Shown here piece by piece: positions 27,732 to 38,756 of a DNA stretch of 64,000 bases. The stretch lies in the NCBI GenBank assembly GCA_028377305.1, contig JAONJW010000001.1, forward strand, positions 87,964 to 151,963, given 5' to 3'. The notes under the pieces were generated by a model. It was not told the origin of the DNA. It ran no database searches and was given only the letters and a program-made list of their open reading frames with translations. Numbering within the stretch: the stretch's first letter is position 1; every line of letters starts with the position of its first letter. Position numbers and translations under genes: made by a program. The DNA is from Prolixibacteraceae bacterium (GTDB lineage: Bacteria > Bacteroidota > Bacteroidia > Bacteroidales > Prolixibacteraceae).

Positions 27732-28991
27732 TTATCGATAGTTTCCAGCATAAGCATAAGTGCGATAGGCAGGATTTGCAACAGAAATTAGATCTACGGA
27801 ATTGTTTGGATACCTTTTGCCATTTCCTGTAATATAATCTCCTTTGTCAATAAAGTAAACTCCTTTAGGATCAAAAAATGGGGCGAGTAATGATTGATAT
27901 TTTTCAGGTATTGGTTTTGTTGGAATGAGGACTTTTCGACCTAATTCCTTATCCTCAATCTTAAAGAATACATATGTACTTCCTGTTGATGAAACTATCT
28001 TAATATATGCTCCATATTTCGGGTCATTTACAAATAATTGATAACGTATTTGCTCTCCTATTTTCATAAGTTTAAGGAGTTCATTTATATAGGCAGGTGA
28101 GAATTTTGTGTAATCACTTGTATCAAAAGAGAAATAGTCATTTGGACTATTTTTTCCGTAAACGAAGTCTGCTCCTGTCTGCATAACTGGACTATAACCA
28201 GAGTATCGGATATATGCTTTCTTTCCACCCTCTTCAGAAGTAAAAACATTATCTTCTCCAAGAGTGAATTTTGTAAACTTATTTCCTTCGATAACGATCG
28301 GTTCAGAAAAAATCATCTCTTTATCATTGATGTCTACATCTACTTTTTCTGTCACTTCTCTTTCGTTTTCAGCTTCCCACTTTGTAATTGTAGCTTTGTT
28401 AAGTACATTATTGTATGCAAACCCGTATCTCACATTACTACCATCCATCTCAATATTTCTGAATGGAGAGATGTTAGGATCGTTCATCAGGGTAACTTTT
28501 GAGAGTAATAGCTCTTCGCTATACTTTTCAAATCTTAAAAATGATTTTCCTTCACTTCCTTCGGCACGACTCTTAAACAGAATATAGTTATCTGTATTCT
28601 CTTGTACACTCCACCTAAAATCTCCTTTTATCCCTGCATCTACAGCTTCTGCCATATAATTATGAGAATCAAAAACAAGGTTCTCTTGCTGGGTGTAATT
28701 TAATGTATAAGAGCACTCCTTTGCAGCTTCAATAGGCTCTTTAACTTTGCCTATTTTCGCTCGATGATTATCCAAGAACTGTACTTTCATAAAAAGAGTC
28801 TTTTTCCCCGTTTCTGTGTACATAGAAGCAAGCCATAGCTCATTCTTCTTTAGTTCTGTATTGAACTCTTGAAGCCTCTCATCTTGCTTTTCAGTGGCAC
28901 TCTTTTGAAAGACCTCTTCAATCGTATTGTTTTGACAGCTAGCCAAAGCTAAGGCTGTCAAAAACATGATGGTTATATATCTTTTAAACAT
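27732..28991 (-). CDS. DUF4302 lipoprotein of a SusC/D operon
   Basis: 419 residues. A signal peptide with lipobox LALASCQNN is followed by sequence typical of DUF4302 (LQEFNTELKKNELWLASMYT). The family is found with SusC/SusD pairs and a zinc metallopeptidase, as here. It is probably a surface lipoprotein that helps bind or process the transported ligand; no catalytic motif is visible. Last gene of a four-gene operon, 31 bp after the metallopeptidase gene. Confidence 0.8.
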   Translation of the reverse strand: MFKRYITIMFLTALALASCQNNTIEEVFQKSATEKQDERLQEFNTELKKNELWLASMYTETGKKTLFMKVQFLDNHRAKIGKVKEPIEAAKECSYTLNYTQQENLVFDSHNYMAEAVDAGIKGDFRWSVQENTDNYILFKSRAEGSEGKSFLRFEKYSEELLLSKVTLMNDPNISPFRNIEMDGSNVRYGFAYNNVLNKATITKWEAENEREVTEKVDVDINDKEMIFSEPIVIEGNKFTKFTLGEDNVFTSEEGGKKAYIRYSGYSPVMQTGADFVYGKNSPNDYFSFDTSDYTKFSPAYINELLKLMKIGEQIRYQLFVNDPKYGAYIKIVSSTGSTYVFFKIEDKELGRKVLIPTKPIPEKYQSLLAPFFDPKGVYFIDKGDYITGNGKRYPNNSVDLISVANPAYRTYAYAGNYR

Positions 28992-29022
28992 GATTATTTC
29001 CTTTTAAATACAATCAATAAAG

Positions 29023-29988
29023 TTATGCGGCTGGTTTTTTCGCTGCCGCTGCGGCTAAGTATTTCTGTACCTCTTCTCTAATGGTGTGCATATTAACCCC
29101 ATGCTTCACCAAGAACTTATCTAGAATTTGAAATTTCTTACGAATATAAGTACGTCCTTCATTTCGTTTTACTAGATCTAGCATTGCTTGCTCTACTTGA
29201 GCTTTTAATGCTGCTGGATCTGCTTTTCGCTGACTCTCAGGAATAAGCTCTACTGGGTCATCAGGAAGTGTTTCATCATTAAAGATATAGTCCCAATTCT
29301 TTTGTGGATATGTGATATAACAAGAGAACATCTCAACAAAATCTTCGGAAGCGTTGCTTGTTCCATATGGCGTAACCATCCCTTTGGTAATCGCAGTGGT
29401 TAAATTAACAACTCTCCATCCTGTTTGTGTGTAATTATCAGGGGTCACTTCTCTATATTCATCTGGAAGAATAAAAGTTTGGTGAATAATATGGCAATAC
29501 TCATGATAGGCTGTATGAAGCTGTCTTCTCATCCAATCGACATTGGTTTCCGTGAAGTCATTCGCTTCTGTAAATCGGATGAGTTGTCCCCCCTCTGCTT
29601 GCCCTAGTACCACTGTCCCATCTTTCTGTTTTGCTTGTGAACCTACTAAGACAATTTGTTTCGGAAATGTTTGACGAACAAACTCCTTGCTAGACCCCTC
29701 TACCAATGGGGTTAACCATGCATTAAAAAGCATTTCACAAATTGGGAATACAATCTCCTCCTTCGGAGGGGTGATATAGTACCATTCTTTGGGAAGTAAG
29801 TTCTCAATATACCTGAACTCCACGCGCACATTGTATCCTTTAAACAACTCAATAATTTGTTTGTCTAGTTCTGTGATTTCTCTATGAGGGAATAGAGGCT
29901 TATCACTTGGAACTAAAGCATCCTCATCCTTAGAGCAACTCGAAAGTCCCAATAGTAAAACCAATAGTATATATGTAATTTTTTTCAT
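29023..29988 (-). CDS. Putative zinc-binding metallopeptidase lipoprotein
   Basis: 321 residues with lipobox (VLLLGLSSCSKDED). The zinc motif HEYCH sits in LHTAYHEYCHIIHQTFILPD, and a conserved acidic stretch (TSNASEDFVEMFSCYIT) about 65 residues later can supply the third ligand. This matches the SusC/D-associated putative zinc-binding metallopeptidase family. Located at the cell surface with SusD. It probably clips a peptide or glycoprotein ligand before uptake, which is inference. It follows SusD after only 4 bp. Confidence 0.85.
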   Translation of the reverse strand: MKKITYILLVLLLGLSSCSKDEDALVPSDKPLFPHREITELDKQIIELFKGYNVRVEFRYIENLLPKEWYYITPPKEEIVFPICEMLFNAWLTPLVEGSSKEFVRQTFPKQIVLVGSQAKQKDGTVVLGQAEGGQLIRFTEANDFTETNVDWMRRQLHTAYHEYCHIIHQTFILPDEYREVTPDNYTQTGWRVVNLTTAITKGMVTPYGTSNASEDFVEMFSCYITYPQKNWDYIFNDETLPDDPVELIPESQRKADPAALKAQVEQAMLDLVKRNEGRTYIRKKFQILDKFLVKHGVNMHTIREEVQKYLAAAAAKKPAA

Positions 29989-29992
29989 CTTC

Positions 29993-31429
29993 TTAGTAGT
30001 TTGGTGTTAATCCATTTTTGATTGCGAACTGAGGAATTTCAAATGCAAATAACGGAAGTTCATCTTTCAATTGTAGTTTTCTACCGTCTTTTAATTTGTG
30101 TTCCACATTGATTTGATACCTATGGATGTCATACCATCGGATACCTTTAAAATAGTATTGTCTCTTTCGCTGATTTAAAACGAATTCTATCCATGCCTCT
30201 TGGGCTGTTAATGGCGTCTCTTCTTGACTGTAGGTGTCAATTAGATCTTGATCGGTAAATGCTAAAGGAGCTGCATGATTCGACACTAAGAAACTTTGCA
30301 TATCCGTATAAGCACCTTTAAGATCGTTAAGCCTGACTTTGGCTTCCACCAGATTTAATACCGATTCAGACAGAGGAAATATATCATTTGCAACTTGTCT
30401 ATTTATATAAAAAAAATAGGATACGGGAATGAAAATATTGCCATCTCTTTTATATCCACTTCCTGTGTTTCTAAGGTCTCGACCTAAAACTGCAGGCTGA
30501 ATAACATTTGAATACGATGGGTAAGTCATTTGGTAGATATTATTTGTGGCTTGCCACGTTGCAAAAGTTTGCACCCATCCTACTTCAGGATATTTTACTT
30601 CTACTATCCCTCTTTTGTCTGAAGCATATACTGACCAATTACGCATCATACCTGCTCCACCATACGCAGTAATTGCTTTGGTTGCATAGTCACGACTCTT
30701 TTCATTATCGCTTTGATCTTTATTTCTCCATAGGAAGATACGACCTCCAATAGCATAGGCTGTTGGAATCGTAATACGATATTTGTTTGTATTGAATGCA
30801 GTGGAACTCTCCTCTAATAGCTTAATCCCTTGCTCATAGTCAGTAACGATATCATTATAGCATGCCTCTACGGTTGATCGAGAGTACTTTTGTATCAACT
30901 TATCTTCTAGCTCCTTTACGTAAGGAATTCCTAAGTCGGTTTTTGCAGTTCCAGCTTCGTACCTTTTCGAAAAGGTATTTAAAATCATAAAGTGGAAATA
31001 TGCTCTACCAATTAGTGCTTCCGCTTGTAGTGCCTTTGCAGTTTCACTGTTTTTTGTTTCAGAGTCCATTCCCTCAAGTGAGGATAAAACTAAATTACAG
31101 TTTGCAATAGATGCATATGAGCTAACCCAAAATTCAGCTGGATTATCTTGATGTGTTTCATCTGTGATTTGTTTTTTCCAACTATATATGTCATTGAGAA
31201 TAGGATAGCTTGTTGTCACCCCATCGGTTAATGTTACATTGTCTGTTGCATAGTGTAATCCGGAGTGTGTTCTACGTTTATCATATGTCTCCGCCATTAC
31301 TGCATCTATATCGTCTAATGATCGTATAGTCATTCGGTCGTCCGGTGCTTGCTCTAGAAAGCTATCACAAGCTGTGAAGCTGGTGGCAAGAGTTATAATT
31401 ACCACCAGATTATATATTAATTTCTTCAT
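29993..31429 (-). CDS. SusD/RagB-like surface lipoprotein
   Basis: 478 residues with lipobox TSFTACDSF and SusD features: N-terminal FLEQAPDDRMTI, the tetratricopeptide-like helices (ALIGRAYFHFMILNTFSKRY), and the C-terminal RQYYFKGIRWYDIHRYQI. It caps the SusC barrel and binds the ligand. The metallopeptidase partner suggests a peptide or glycoprotein ligand instead of a plain glycan; no glycoside hydrolase is adjacent. SusC lies 20 bp upstream. Confidence 0.92.
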   Translation of the reverse strand: MKKLIYNLVVIITLATSFTACDSFLEQAPDDRMTIRSLDDIDAVMAETYDKRRTHSGLHYATDNVTLTDGVTTSYPILNDIYSWKKQITDETHQDNPAEFWVSSYASIANCNLVLSSLEGMDSETKNSETAKALQAEALIGRAYFHFMILNTFSKRYEAGTAKTDLGIPYVKELEDKLIQKYSRSTVEACYNDIVTDYEQGIKLLEESSTAFNTNKYRITIPTAYAIGGRIFLWRNKDQSDNEKSRDYATKAITAYGGAGMMRNWSVYASDKRGIVEVKYPEVGWVQTFATWQATNNIYQMTYPSYSNVIQPAVLGRDLRNTGSGYKRDGNIFIPVSYFFYINRQVANDIFPLSESVLNLVEAKVRLNDLKGAYTDMQSFLVSNHAAPLAFTDQDLIDTYSQEETPLTAQEAWIEFVLNQRKRQYYFKGIRWYDIHRYQINVEHKLKDGRKLQLKDELPLFAFEIPQFAIKNGLTPNY

Positions 31430-31449
31430 CTTCTTTTAGTAAATAATGA

Positions 31450-34400
31450 TTAAAACCCAATTTTAAATGTAAAAGAGTACTGTTTAGTAATTGGCATGGT
31501 AGAACCACCAGACCATACAAATTCTGGATCTTCTCCATTTAACTTATCGATATCTTTTGCCCATAGTAGCGCTAAGTTTGTTCCTTGAACACTAAAGTTA
31601 CACGTTTTTATTCCTAATCCAGAGATCCACTTTTGTGGTAGGTTATAACTAATTGACACATTCTTCAGTCTTATAAATGAAGCGTCTGCTATCCAATAAT
31701 CTGACATTCCGTACAATTGATATGCTCGTTGAATATCAAACTTATCATCTGATTTGTCGTACACACTACGGTCTTGTATCGCTGGGATATTGGTCCTTTT
31801 TTCATCTCCCTTTACTCGCCATCTATTCTTCAGGTGTGCAGATAGTGCATCAGAATCGTCGTACTTGTAATCAAATTCTTGCATCACTCTCTTTACATGA
31901 CCAAATTGTCCTGTAATTAGGGCTGACAGTGTTAGATTCTTAAACTTGATGCTGTTGCTGATACCCAAGTTTGTTGTTGGTTCAAGATTTCCAGAGTACT
32001 CAAAGTTTTCAAAATCTGCTGTTTGAACCTGTAGATACCTTACGATCTCATTATCTTTATTGTAGAAAGTAGGAACCCCTTGGTTGTCTAACCCCGCAAA
32101 TCTAGCAGAGTAAATTCCCCTTACAGCTCCTCCATTCACAGGAACTCCATAGACACTTGTAGCCCTTGATATCCAGTCAGAAGTGATAAGGTTTTTGATC
32201 TCACTGTGGTGATATGAATAACTTAAGGCAGCCCTCCATGCAAAGTTCTTGGTTTTGATCGGAATGATATTTAGAGACATCTCATAGCCATAAGAATCCA
32301 TATCTGCGATATTTCCTTTTTTGAATAACTTTCCACCCACACCAGCAGATTGATAGCGACCAATCAAATCAAAACCATTACGCTTATAGTAGTTGAAGTC
32401 TCCCGATACGCGATTGTTCCAAATAGAAAATTCGGTACCAACATTCAGTTCATACTGTTTTTCCCAACTTAAATCAGAGTTTTCTAATCCTTTTATCTCA
32501 ATACCTGTTTGTCCCTGAGATGGGTCTAATGGTCTACTGATACTATATGAAGTAAGATATAATGATGCATTCTTTGCGTCACCCAAACTACCATTAAGTC
32601 CATATCCAGCACGAACTGCAAATTGATCTAACCATGACACATCCGTTAAGAAATTCTCATTCTTTAGATTCCATTTCGCACTAATATTCCATGTAGGCAT
32701 CCATCTTGCAGTTCTGGTAACTCCTAGTCTATTGGAACCATCATAGCGAACAGTTCCATTTAGTGTATATTTCCCTTTGTAGTTATAACCATAGTTAAAG
32801 TAGAAAGCCTCAAAACGATCGTATGTTTTACTTAGTCCATAATAACTTTTACCCTTTAACGACATCTTTTCCATAAAGTTCACTGTCGGACTTGCAAGGT
32901 TACCCATATCATAGCTAAAACCATATCCCTTGGTGTTGTTAGATTCTCTATCGATGTATCTAAATTCTCCACCTGCCAAGAAAGTAAACATATGGTTCTC
33001 TCCAATTACAGGGTTCCAGTTTACCGAACTGTTAGCATAATAGTTCGTCATCAAGTTTTCGTATAAGTATAACAGTCCACCATTAGGAAGTGCACTATAT
33101 TTGATTCCTGTAATGGATCCAGGCTTCTCATAAAGGAAGCGGTTTACATCACGAATGATCTCTGTGTCATGAGGTCCTGTTCCTGCTCTTAATGCACCAG
33201 CATGTGCCGAGTTTTCGTGCGTCTCCATCTTGGTTCTTGCGGTATAGTAGCGTGCTGAGAGTCTTGTATTCCACGAAAGACGTTTGTTGAACTTGTAGTT
33301 AAATGTGGTATTAAAACTCATGTCTCGAACATCCACAAGGGTCTTATCTCGTTCAAGCTCTTGTAGCATATTAAAATCCACATAGTTTCTTCTAAAATAC
33401 TCAAGATCTCCATTGTCATCATGGGTGCGAATATTTCTACTGGTTGTTAATGCATATAGATATGGGTTTAGGTCAAAATCTCTTTCAATACGCCCTGTGT
33501 ATCTATTGACTCCTCCTGCTAAATCTTTGTTATCTATACTATTGGACTGACTTGATCCTGGAAGTCTTTGGTCACGATAAGATAGATTCGATGATGCGGT
33601 TACAGATAATTTATCTGAAAGATGGAAAGTCCCTTTTAGCAGAGCAGTATATCTATCCACATTATCCGCGATGGTCCATCCTGCATCGTTAAGGTAACCT
33701 AGAGATACATAAAAGTTGCTCTTTTCGCTACCACCAGATACACTTACTGTATGGTTCTGTTGAATCCCTGTTTGGAATAGCTCATCAAACCAGTCGGTGT
33801 TTGCAGTTTCATACTTTCTCAAGAAGTTATTGATCTCAGAATCATCTTCTCCTGCCCAGTTTATTTTATTCTGAGCAATAGCATCAAGCATTTTTGCATA
33901 GGCACCATGATTCTGTGCAAATTGGGTCTTTGCAATGTTGATCCATCCTTTACTGTAAAGCTCCTTATTCACTTGCATTTGATCCTTGGAGTTAAGGATG
34001 TTATAATCGTTGTATGAAGGAATAGGTTTCACAGTTAACCCCATACTGTAGTTAACATTTAGCGACCCATCTTTACCTTTCTTAGTTGTAATTACGATTA
34101 CACCATTCATCGCACGTGCACCATAAAGTGCTGTTGCTGAAGCATCTTTTAGGATTTGGAAACTTTCGATATCATCCGAGTTGATTCCCGCTACTCCTGA
34201 GCTGATGATTGTTTTCATATCACCAGAGTTCAAGTCATCCATAGATACATCTACGGCATCCTCTAGAACGACACCATCCACTACCCAAAGAGGTTTTTGG
34301 TTACCATAGATAGAAGAAGCTCCACGTACTCTAATTTTTGGAGCTGCACCAAAAGTAGACGAAACGTTTTGTACCGTAACCCCAGCAACACGTCCTTCTA

Positions 34401-34899
34401 ATGATTTTGAGATGTCGGCTTCACTTGCAAGTTTCACATCGTCCATCTGCACCTTGGCTGCTGCCCCTGCAAATAGTTTACGATCCACCTTTTGGTATCC
34501 TGTAATGATGACTTCATCTAGTTCCTCTGCGTCACTTTTCAGTACAATGTTAAATGACTTTTCCCCCTTGATTGCGATCTCTTGGTTTTTCATACCAATG
34601 TATGATACAGATAGTACTGCATTCGCATCGCTATAAGTAATGGAGAATTTACCATCAAAGTCCGTTGCTGCACCGTTTGTTGTTCCTTTGATTATTACGG
34701 TAGCTCCAGGAATGGGCTGACCTTTAGAATCTGAAACAGTACCAACCACGGTCTTTTTCTCTTGTGAAGCGATCGCCTCACCTGTTGTTAAATTTGCCTT
34801 TGCAATTGTATTTCCTGTAGAGATAGCAAATATCAGACAAAACATTAATGCCCTATGAAGTATGGTTATACCTCTAGGGTTTTTAAATTTTGATTTCAT
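31450..34899 (-). CDS. SusC/RagA-like TonB-dependent receptor
   Basis: 1149 residues. Signal peptide, then a carboxypeptidase-like regulatory domain (VVGTVSDSKGQPIPGATVII) and a TonB-box/plug region (EELDEVIITGYQKVDRKLFA, SFQILKDASATALYGARAMN), and a large C-terminal barrel ending in ITKQYSFTFKIGF. It takes up its ligand through the outer membrane with energy from TonB. First gene of the operon with SusD, metallopeptidase and DUF4302. The 1.5-kb region before it has no adjacent sigma/anti-sigma or hybrid sensor gene, so its regulator is elsewhere. Confidence 0.95.
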   Translation of the reverse strand: MKSKFKNPRGITILHRALMFCLIFAISTGNTIAKANLTTGEAIASQEKKTVVGTVSDSKGQPIPGATVIIKGTTNGAATDFDGKFSITYSDANAVLSVSYIGMKNQEIAIKGEKSFNIVLKSDAEELDEVIITGYQKVDRKLFAGAAAKVQMDDVKLASEADISKSLEGRVAGVTVQNVSSTFGAAPKIRVRGASSIYGNQKPLWVVDGVVLEDAVDVSMDDLNSGDMKTIISSGVAGINSDDIESFQILKDASATALYGARAMNGVIVITTKKGKDGSLNVNYSMGLTVKPIPSYNDYNILNSKDQMQVNKELYSKGWINIAKTQFAQNHGAYAKMLDAIAQNKINWAGEDDSEINNFLRKYETANTDWFDELFQTGIQQNHTVSVSGGSEKSNFYVSLGYLNDAGWTIADNVDRYTALLKGTFHLSDKLSVTASSNLSYRDQRLPGSSQSNSIDNKDLAGGVNRYTGRIERDFDLNPYLYALTTSRNIRTHDDNGDLEYFRRNYVDFNMLQELERDKTLVDVRDMSFNTTFNYKFNKRLSWNTRLSARYYTARTKMETHENSAHAGALRAGTGPHDTEIIRDVNRFLYEKPGSITGIKYSALPNGGLLYLYENLMTNYYANSSVNWNPVIGENHMFTFLAGGEFRYIDRESNNTKGYGFSYDMGNLASPTVNFMEKMSLKGKSYYGLSKTYDRFEAFYFNYGYNYKGKYTLNGTVRYDGSNRLGVTRTARWMPTWNISAKWNLKNENFLTDVSWLDQFAVRAGYGLNGSLGDAKNASLYLTSYSISRPLDPSQGQTGIEIKGLENSDLSWEKQYELNVGTEFSIWNNRVSGDFNYYKRNGFDLIGRYQSAGVGGKLFKKGNIADMDSYGYEMSLNIIPIKTKNFAWRAALSYSYHHSEIKNLITSDWISRATSVYGVPVNGGAVRGIYSARFAGLDNQGVPTFYNKDNEIVRYLQVQTADFENFEYSGNLEPTTNLGISNSIKFKNLTLSALITGQFGHVKRVMQEFDYKYDDSDALSAHLKNRWRVKGDEKRTNIPAIQDRSVYDKSDDKFDIQRAYQLYGMSDYWIADASFIRLKNVSISYNLPQKWISGLGIKTCNFSVQGTNLALLWAKDIDKLNGEDPEFVWSGGSTMPITKQYSFTFKIGF

Positions 34900-36451
34900 A
34901 GATGTTGATATAAATATTTAATGAATAATAATACTCTTGTAATCTACGTCGCTCGATATGCAAGGGCTATTTGGCCTAAGTGTTGTACTATGCCTAGAGA
35001 ATGTTGGATTAAAAGGGTGTTATTTGATAATGCAAATAAATAAATAAAAATGTTAATATGCAATTTTTACTAATGTGGTATGTGTGCTTTCATAATGCTA
35101 AATAAAATGTATTATATCTTATAGAATGAAATATGATTACAAGTTATGATTTTTATATAGTGAAACTTATGTCATAGTTCATAGTATGATAATGATATGT
35201 ATCACTGTGATTTACAAATATTTGATTAATTTGTGTGGGATCTAGTTATATGTTAATTGTATGTCTAATTTTATCATACGTCACTATGTGCGAAATAGTG
35301 TATATTTATGCATAAATATGATATGTTATTTTTATATTAATTCACACTTGTAATGTAATCTTTATTAAATATCTCCTTGAAGTGTCTGTTGTTGGAGGAA
35401 TTTTAGGGCTAATGTGTGTGGCGAGTAGTTTATTGGTTACTGTATTGAGATATAAGTATAGAGGTGCCTGTGTCAAAAAAGTTTCGACCACCTATTATAT
35501 CGATTAATGGCTCTTTATAGAATTATGTGGCGATTATTGGAAGTTAACTGCATATGACTGCCCTCTCAAAAAATACTACGATGAACAGACGATCTTATAT
35601 TGTAGCAGTAAATCTATAATAGTATAGGTTTTTTGATTCTCCACAATAGTATGGAAATTTAACCCATTTATCTGCATAATCCTTTTGATCTCATTGATGA
35701 TCGTCATTTAAATAATGCCTATTTTGTTCTCCTAAATGTTTGTCAATAATGTCACATGTCTTCTCTAAGCTATTACTGCGGATCGGGTACGAATCAAAAT
35801 AAACGACACGGTTTCAAAAAGTGTGTAAATTCTTTTGAGTTATCGTTAAATAGTGACCAAACAAGGGTTTGGTCACTGTTAAGATAGGAGTTGGTGTGGT
35901 TTAATGACGGTATATTAGGGGCGAATAAGATGGTCTATGAACCTATAAAATCAAAGTGGCTATCGTTACTTATCAAGAATATCCTTTGTAGTGGAGTGTC
36001 TAATAGTTTAAAAATGAGATGTAAACTCTTTGGTTGTACGAGTTCTCATACTATTCCAGTTTCTAGTAATTCCTTTTCCAGTGTTCCTATGATCCCACTT
36101 TTTTAGTCTGTGAGGGTAGATGCAGAGATCTGCTTCTTAAGGGGAAAATTTTGAATGATTGTCATGGAAGCACATCCCTTTGATGTTATTTTATCCTCAG
36201 GATATTACTTGGGTTTTTCATTTTTCTGGTCTAAATATATATCAACTAGTATTGCATGGCTTGTAATATTGGAGATATTAAAGTAGTTGAAGATCTCTTT
36301 TGGGATATTTATTAGTAATGATAATCTAGTACTTTCATAATTAGATTAATATATAAATGATGTTAAACCTACAAATGACTGTTTTCCTATTATGTTACTT
36401 GATCGAAAATATGATGTAGAGATCGTTGTTCATAGAGGGGATATAAAACAA
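34900..36451. other. Long non-coding region upstream of susC
   Basis: About 1.55 kb without a supported gene, very AT-rich near susC. A 72-codon open frame at 35891-36106 lacks recognisable features. A perfect hairpin lies at 35852-35877. The sequence just before it (TTTCAAAAAGTGTGTAAATT near 35813) resembles an insertion-sequence end, but I find no partner end or transposase. It may be a decayed element. Confidence 0.5.
35852..35877. terminator. Orphan perfect hairpin
   Basis: AGTGACCAAAC and GTTTGGTCACT pair over 11 bp with a four-base loop, but no gene ends nearby. Possibly the terminator of a lost gene or of a small RNA. Confidence 0.45.
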
Positions 36452-36494
36452 AAAAGCAGTAAACAGAAGAGGATATCTTCCATTCACTGCTTTT
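36452..36494 (-). terminator. Terminator of guaB
   Basis: AAAAGCAGT pairs with ACTGCTTTT, with an inner GAAGA/TCTTC stem, and A/T tracts outside. About 60 bp after the guaB stop. Confidence 0.65.
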
Positions 36495-36555
36495 ATGTTA
36501 TTCAACCAATTTTGGTTGTCTCATAATTGGTGATTTTGTTCCCTATAAGGAACCC

Positions 36556-38028
36556 TTAATCACGACTATAATTTGGAGCTTCACGAGTAATGGTAACATC
36601 ATGAGGATGGCTTTCTGTCATACCTGCTGATGTAATACGCGTGAATTTAGCATTGTGAAGTTCAGAGATATTGTTTGAACCGCAATATCCCATACCTGCT
36701 CTAAGACCTCCTACCATCTGATACAATACTTCGTCCAAACGACCTTTATATGCTACACGAGAAACGATTCCTTCCGGAACAAGCTTTTTCACGTCATCTT
36801 CTACATCTTGGAAGTAACGATCTTTTGAACCATTCTCCATCGCATCGATCGATCCCATACCACGGTATGATTTAAATTTACGACCTTGGAAGATGATTGT
36901 TTCACCTGGCGCTTCATCGACTCCTGCAAAAAGAGATCCACACATCACTGTGTTTCCTCCAGCAGCAATGGCTTTTACTATATCACCTGAGTAGCGAAGT
37001 CCACCATCAGCAATAACAGGAACACCGCTGTTTTTTATTGCTTTTGCTACATTATAGATTGCCGAAAGTTGTGGTACACCTACCCCTGCAACAACACGAG
37101 TTGTACAGATTGAACCAGGTCCAATACCTACTTTCACAGCATCTGCACCAGCAAATACTAGTTCAGAAGCAGCTTCAGCAGTAGCAATGTTACCAACAAT
37201 AAAATCAACTTGTGGGTATGCAGCTTTCGCTTTCTTAAGCACCTCGATAACTCCTTTAGAGTGACCATGAGCCGTGTCGATAACGATAGCATCTACTTCA
37301 GCATTTACCAATGCATCAACTCTTTGCATCGTATCACCAGTAACACCAACACCCGCAGCAACACGTAAACGTCCTTTGTTGTCTTTACATGCAAGCGGCT
37401 TGTCTTTCGCTTTGGTGATATCCTTATATGTTACCAGTCCAAGAAGCTTGTTGTTGCTATCCACAACAGGAAGTTTCTCAATTTTATACATTTGAAGAAT
37501 CTCCGCAGCTTTCTCTAGATCGGTAGCAACATCTGTAGTCACAAGATTTTCAGAAGTCATCACCTCGCTAATCTTTCTTGTAAGATTACTTTCGAATCGA
37601 AGGTCACGATTGGTAACAATTCCGATCAATAGTTTGTCATCTTCAGTAACAGGAATTCCACCAATTTTATTGGTCTCCATGATACGAAGAGCATCACGTA
37701 CAGTTTTGTTTGGAGAGATCGTAATTGGGTCGTAGATCATTCCATTTTCTGCACGTTTCACAATTTTTACTTGCTTTGCTTGTGCTTCGATAGACATATT
37801 CTTGTGAATAACTCCAATTCCTCCTTCACGAGCCATAGCGATAGCCATGCTTGCTTCGGTTACAGTGTCCATTGCAGCAGACACAATTGGGGTATTCAAT
37901 TCAATGTTACGAGAGAATTTTGTTTTAAGGCTCACGTTGCGTGGCAATACTTCGGAATATGCGGGTACAAGAAGCACGTCATCGAAGGTAAGACCTTCAA
38001 ATACAACTTTATCTGAAAAAAACGACAT
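36556..38028 (-). CDS. guaB: IMP dehydrogenase
   Basis: 490 residues, the normal length. Oxidises IMP to XMP with NAD, the committed step to GMP. The barrel begins with [20 protein letters not shown]. Two CBS domains are inserted at about 95-210 ([40 protein letters not shown]). The catalytic Cys loop is [20 protein letters not shown], and the mobile flap follows [12 protein letters not shown] -7 element TATCTTTG lies upstream. It stands alone between two long non-coding regions. Confidence 0.97.
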   Translation of the reverse strand: MSFFSDKVVFEGLTFDDVLLVPAYSEVLPRNVSLKTKFSRNIELNTPIVSAAMDTVTEASMAIAMAREGGIGVIHKNMSIEAQAKQVKIVKRAENGMIYDPITISPNKTVRDALRIMETNKIGGIPVTEDDKLLIGIVTNRDLRFESNLTRKISEVMTSENLVTTDVATDLEKAAEILQMYKIEKLPVVDSNNKLLGLVTYKDITKAKDKPLACKDNKGRLRVAAGVGVTGDTMQRVDALVNAEVDAIVIDTAHGHSKGVIEVLKKAKAAYPQVDFIVGNIATAEAASELVFAGADAVKVGIGPGSICTTRVVAGVGVPQLSAIYNVAKAIKNSGVPVIADGGLRYSGDIVKAIAAGGNTVMCGSLFAGVDEAPGETIIFQGRKFKSYRGMGSIDAMENGSKDRYFQDVEDDVKKLVPEGIVSRVAYKGRLDEVLYQMVGGLRAGMGYCGSNNISELHNAKFTRITSAGMTESHPHDVTITREAPNYSRD

Positions 38029-38072
38029 GGGTAATAAATTTTTGGATTAGAAACGTTTTTTTATTTAATCGG

Positions 38073-38080
38073 CAAAGATA
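38073..38080 (-). promoter_or_regulatory. -7 element of guaB
   Basis: On the minus strand TATCTTTG matches TAnnTTTG about 45 bp before the guaB ATG. No clear TTG at the expected upstream distance. Confidence 0.45.
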
Positions 38081-38280
38081 GTTCTTTTGGGGCAGATTAT
38101 AAAAATGTGGGTTGTGAAATAATATGAAAAATACTTGGTGGAGTTGAATATCAGTGTGCTACTTATTGTTTTGTGAGGCAAATAAATTTTGTACTCTGCA
38201 AATTGCATCGAAACTATGTTAAGACTCTTGTTTTTAAGAAGGGGTGGAGTGGAAAATATTTATAAGCCTTTCTGTGTTGG

Positions 38281-38490
38281 ATAACCGAACCAGTCGCTTT
38301 CGAAATGTTAGGGGAATGACAGGGGATTAAATCGTGGTTCCCTTCCCTTTCATTCGAAGTTGCCACAAAATTGATTCGAAGTTCATTCATCGAAAATGAA
38401 GAATGGGTGAGTTAATTTCGAATGTTTAGTGAGAGATATTCAAAGAATGGGGCTTTAAAGTAGGTTTTATTCCCCTATGATTCCATGAGG
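38281..38490 (+). repeat. Dispersed non-coding element, copy 2
   Basis: Shares with 5230-5420 the ordered blocks AGGGGAATGAC near 38310, CATCGAA...ATGGGTGAG...TTCGAATG (38388-38424) and TTATTCCCCTATGA (38467-38480). It also has three internal TTCGAA motifs. The rest of the 0.7-kb gap between guaB and recQ shows no gene. Confidence 0.5.
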
Positions 38491-38756
38491 GTGTTGGCTG
38501 TTGAAGAGATTGTATTCACTGGTATGTTGATTTTTGTTGTATAATGGGGGGTGCATTCTGTTTTTGTAATATTCATCAAGGGCTGTCTGTTATGCGTTTT
38601 TTACGGTAGATAATTTAAACATAGCATTGGGGTGAATGGTTTGGGAATAGGGGCTGTTTGTGTTGGTTGATACAATTAGTTTGTAGATGTTTTCTTTGAT
38701 GTGTGTGTGCAATGCAGTAATTTTGTTTATCTTAAAGTTTGGAATTTAAATTGATC

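Noticed and set aside
35813..35836. Insertion-sequence end
   Set aside because: The motif resembles an IS terminal repeat, but there is no matching second end, target duplication or transposase.
35891..36106. 71-codon open frame in the long gap before guaB
   Set aside because: No recognisable domain and no start signal. The reverse strand was also examined for transposase remnants without success.
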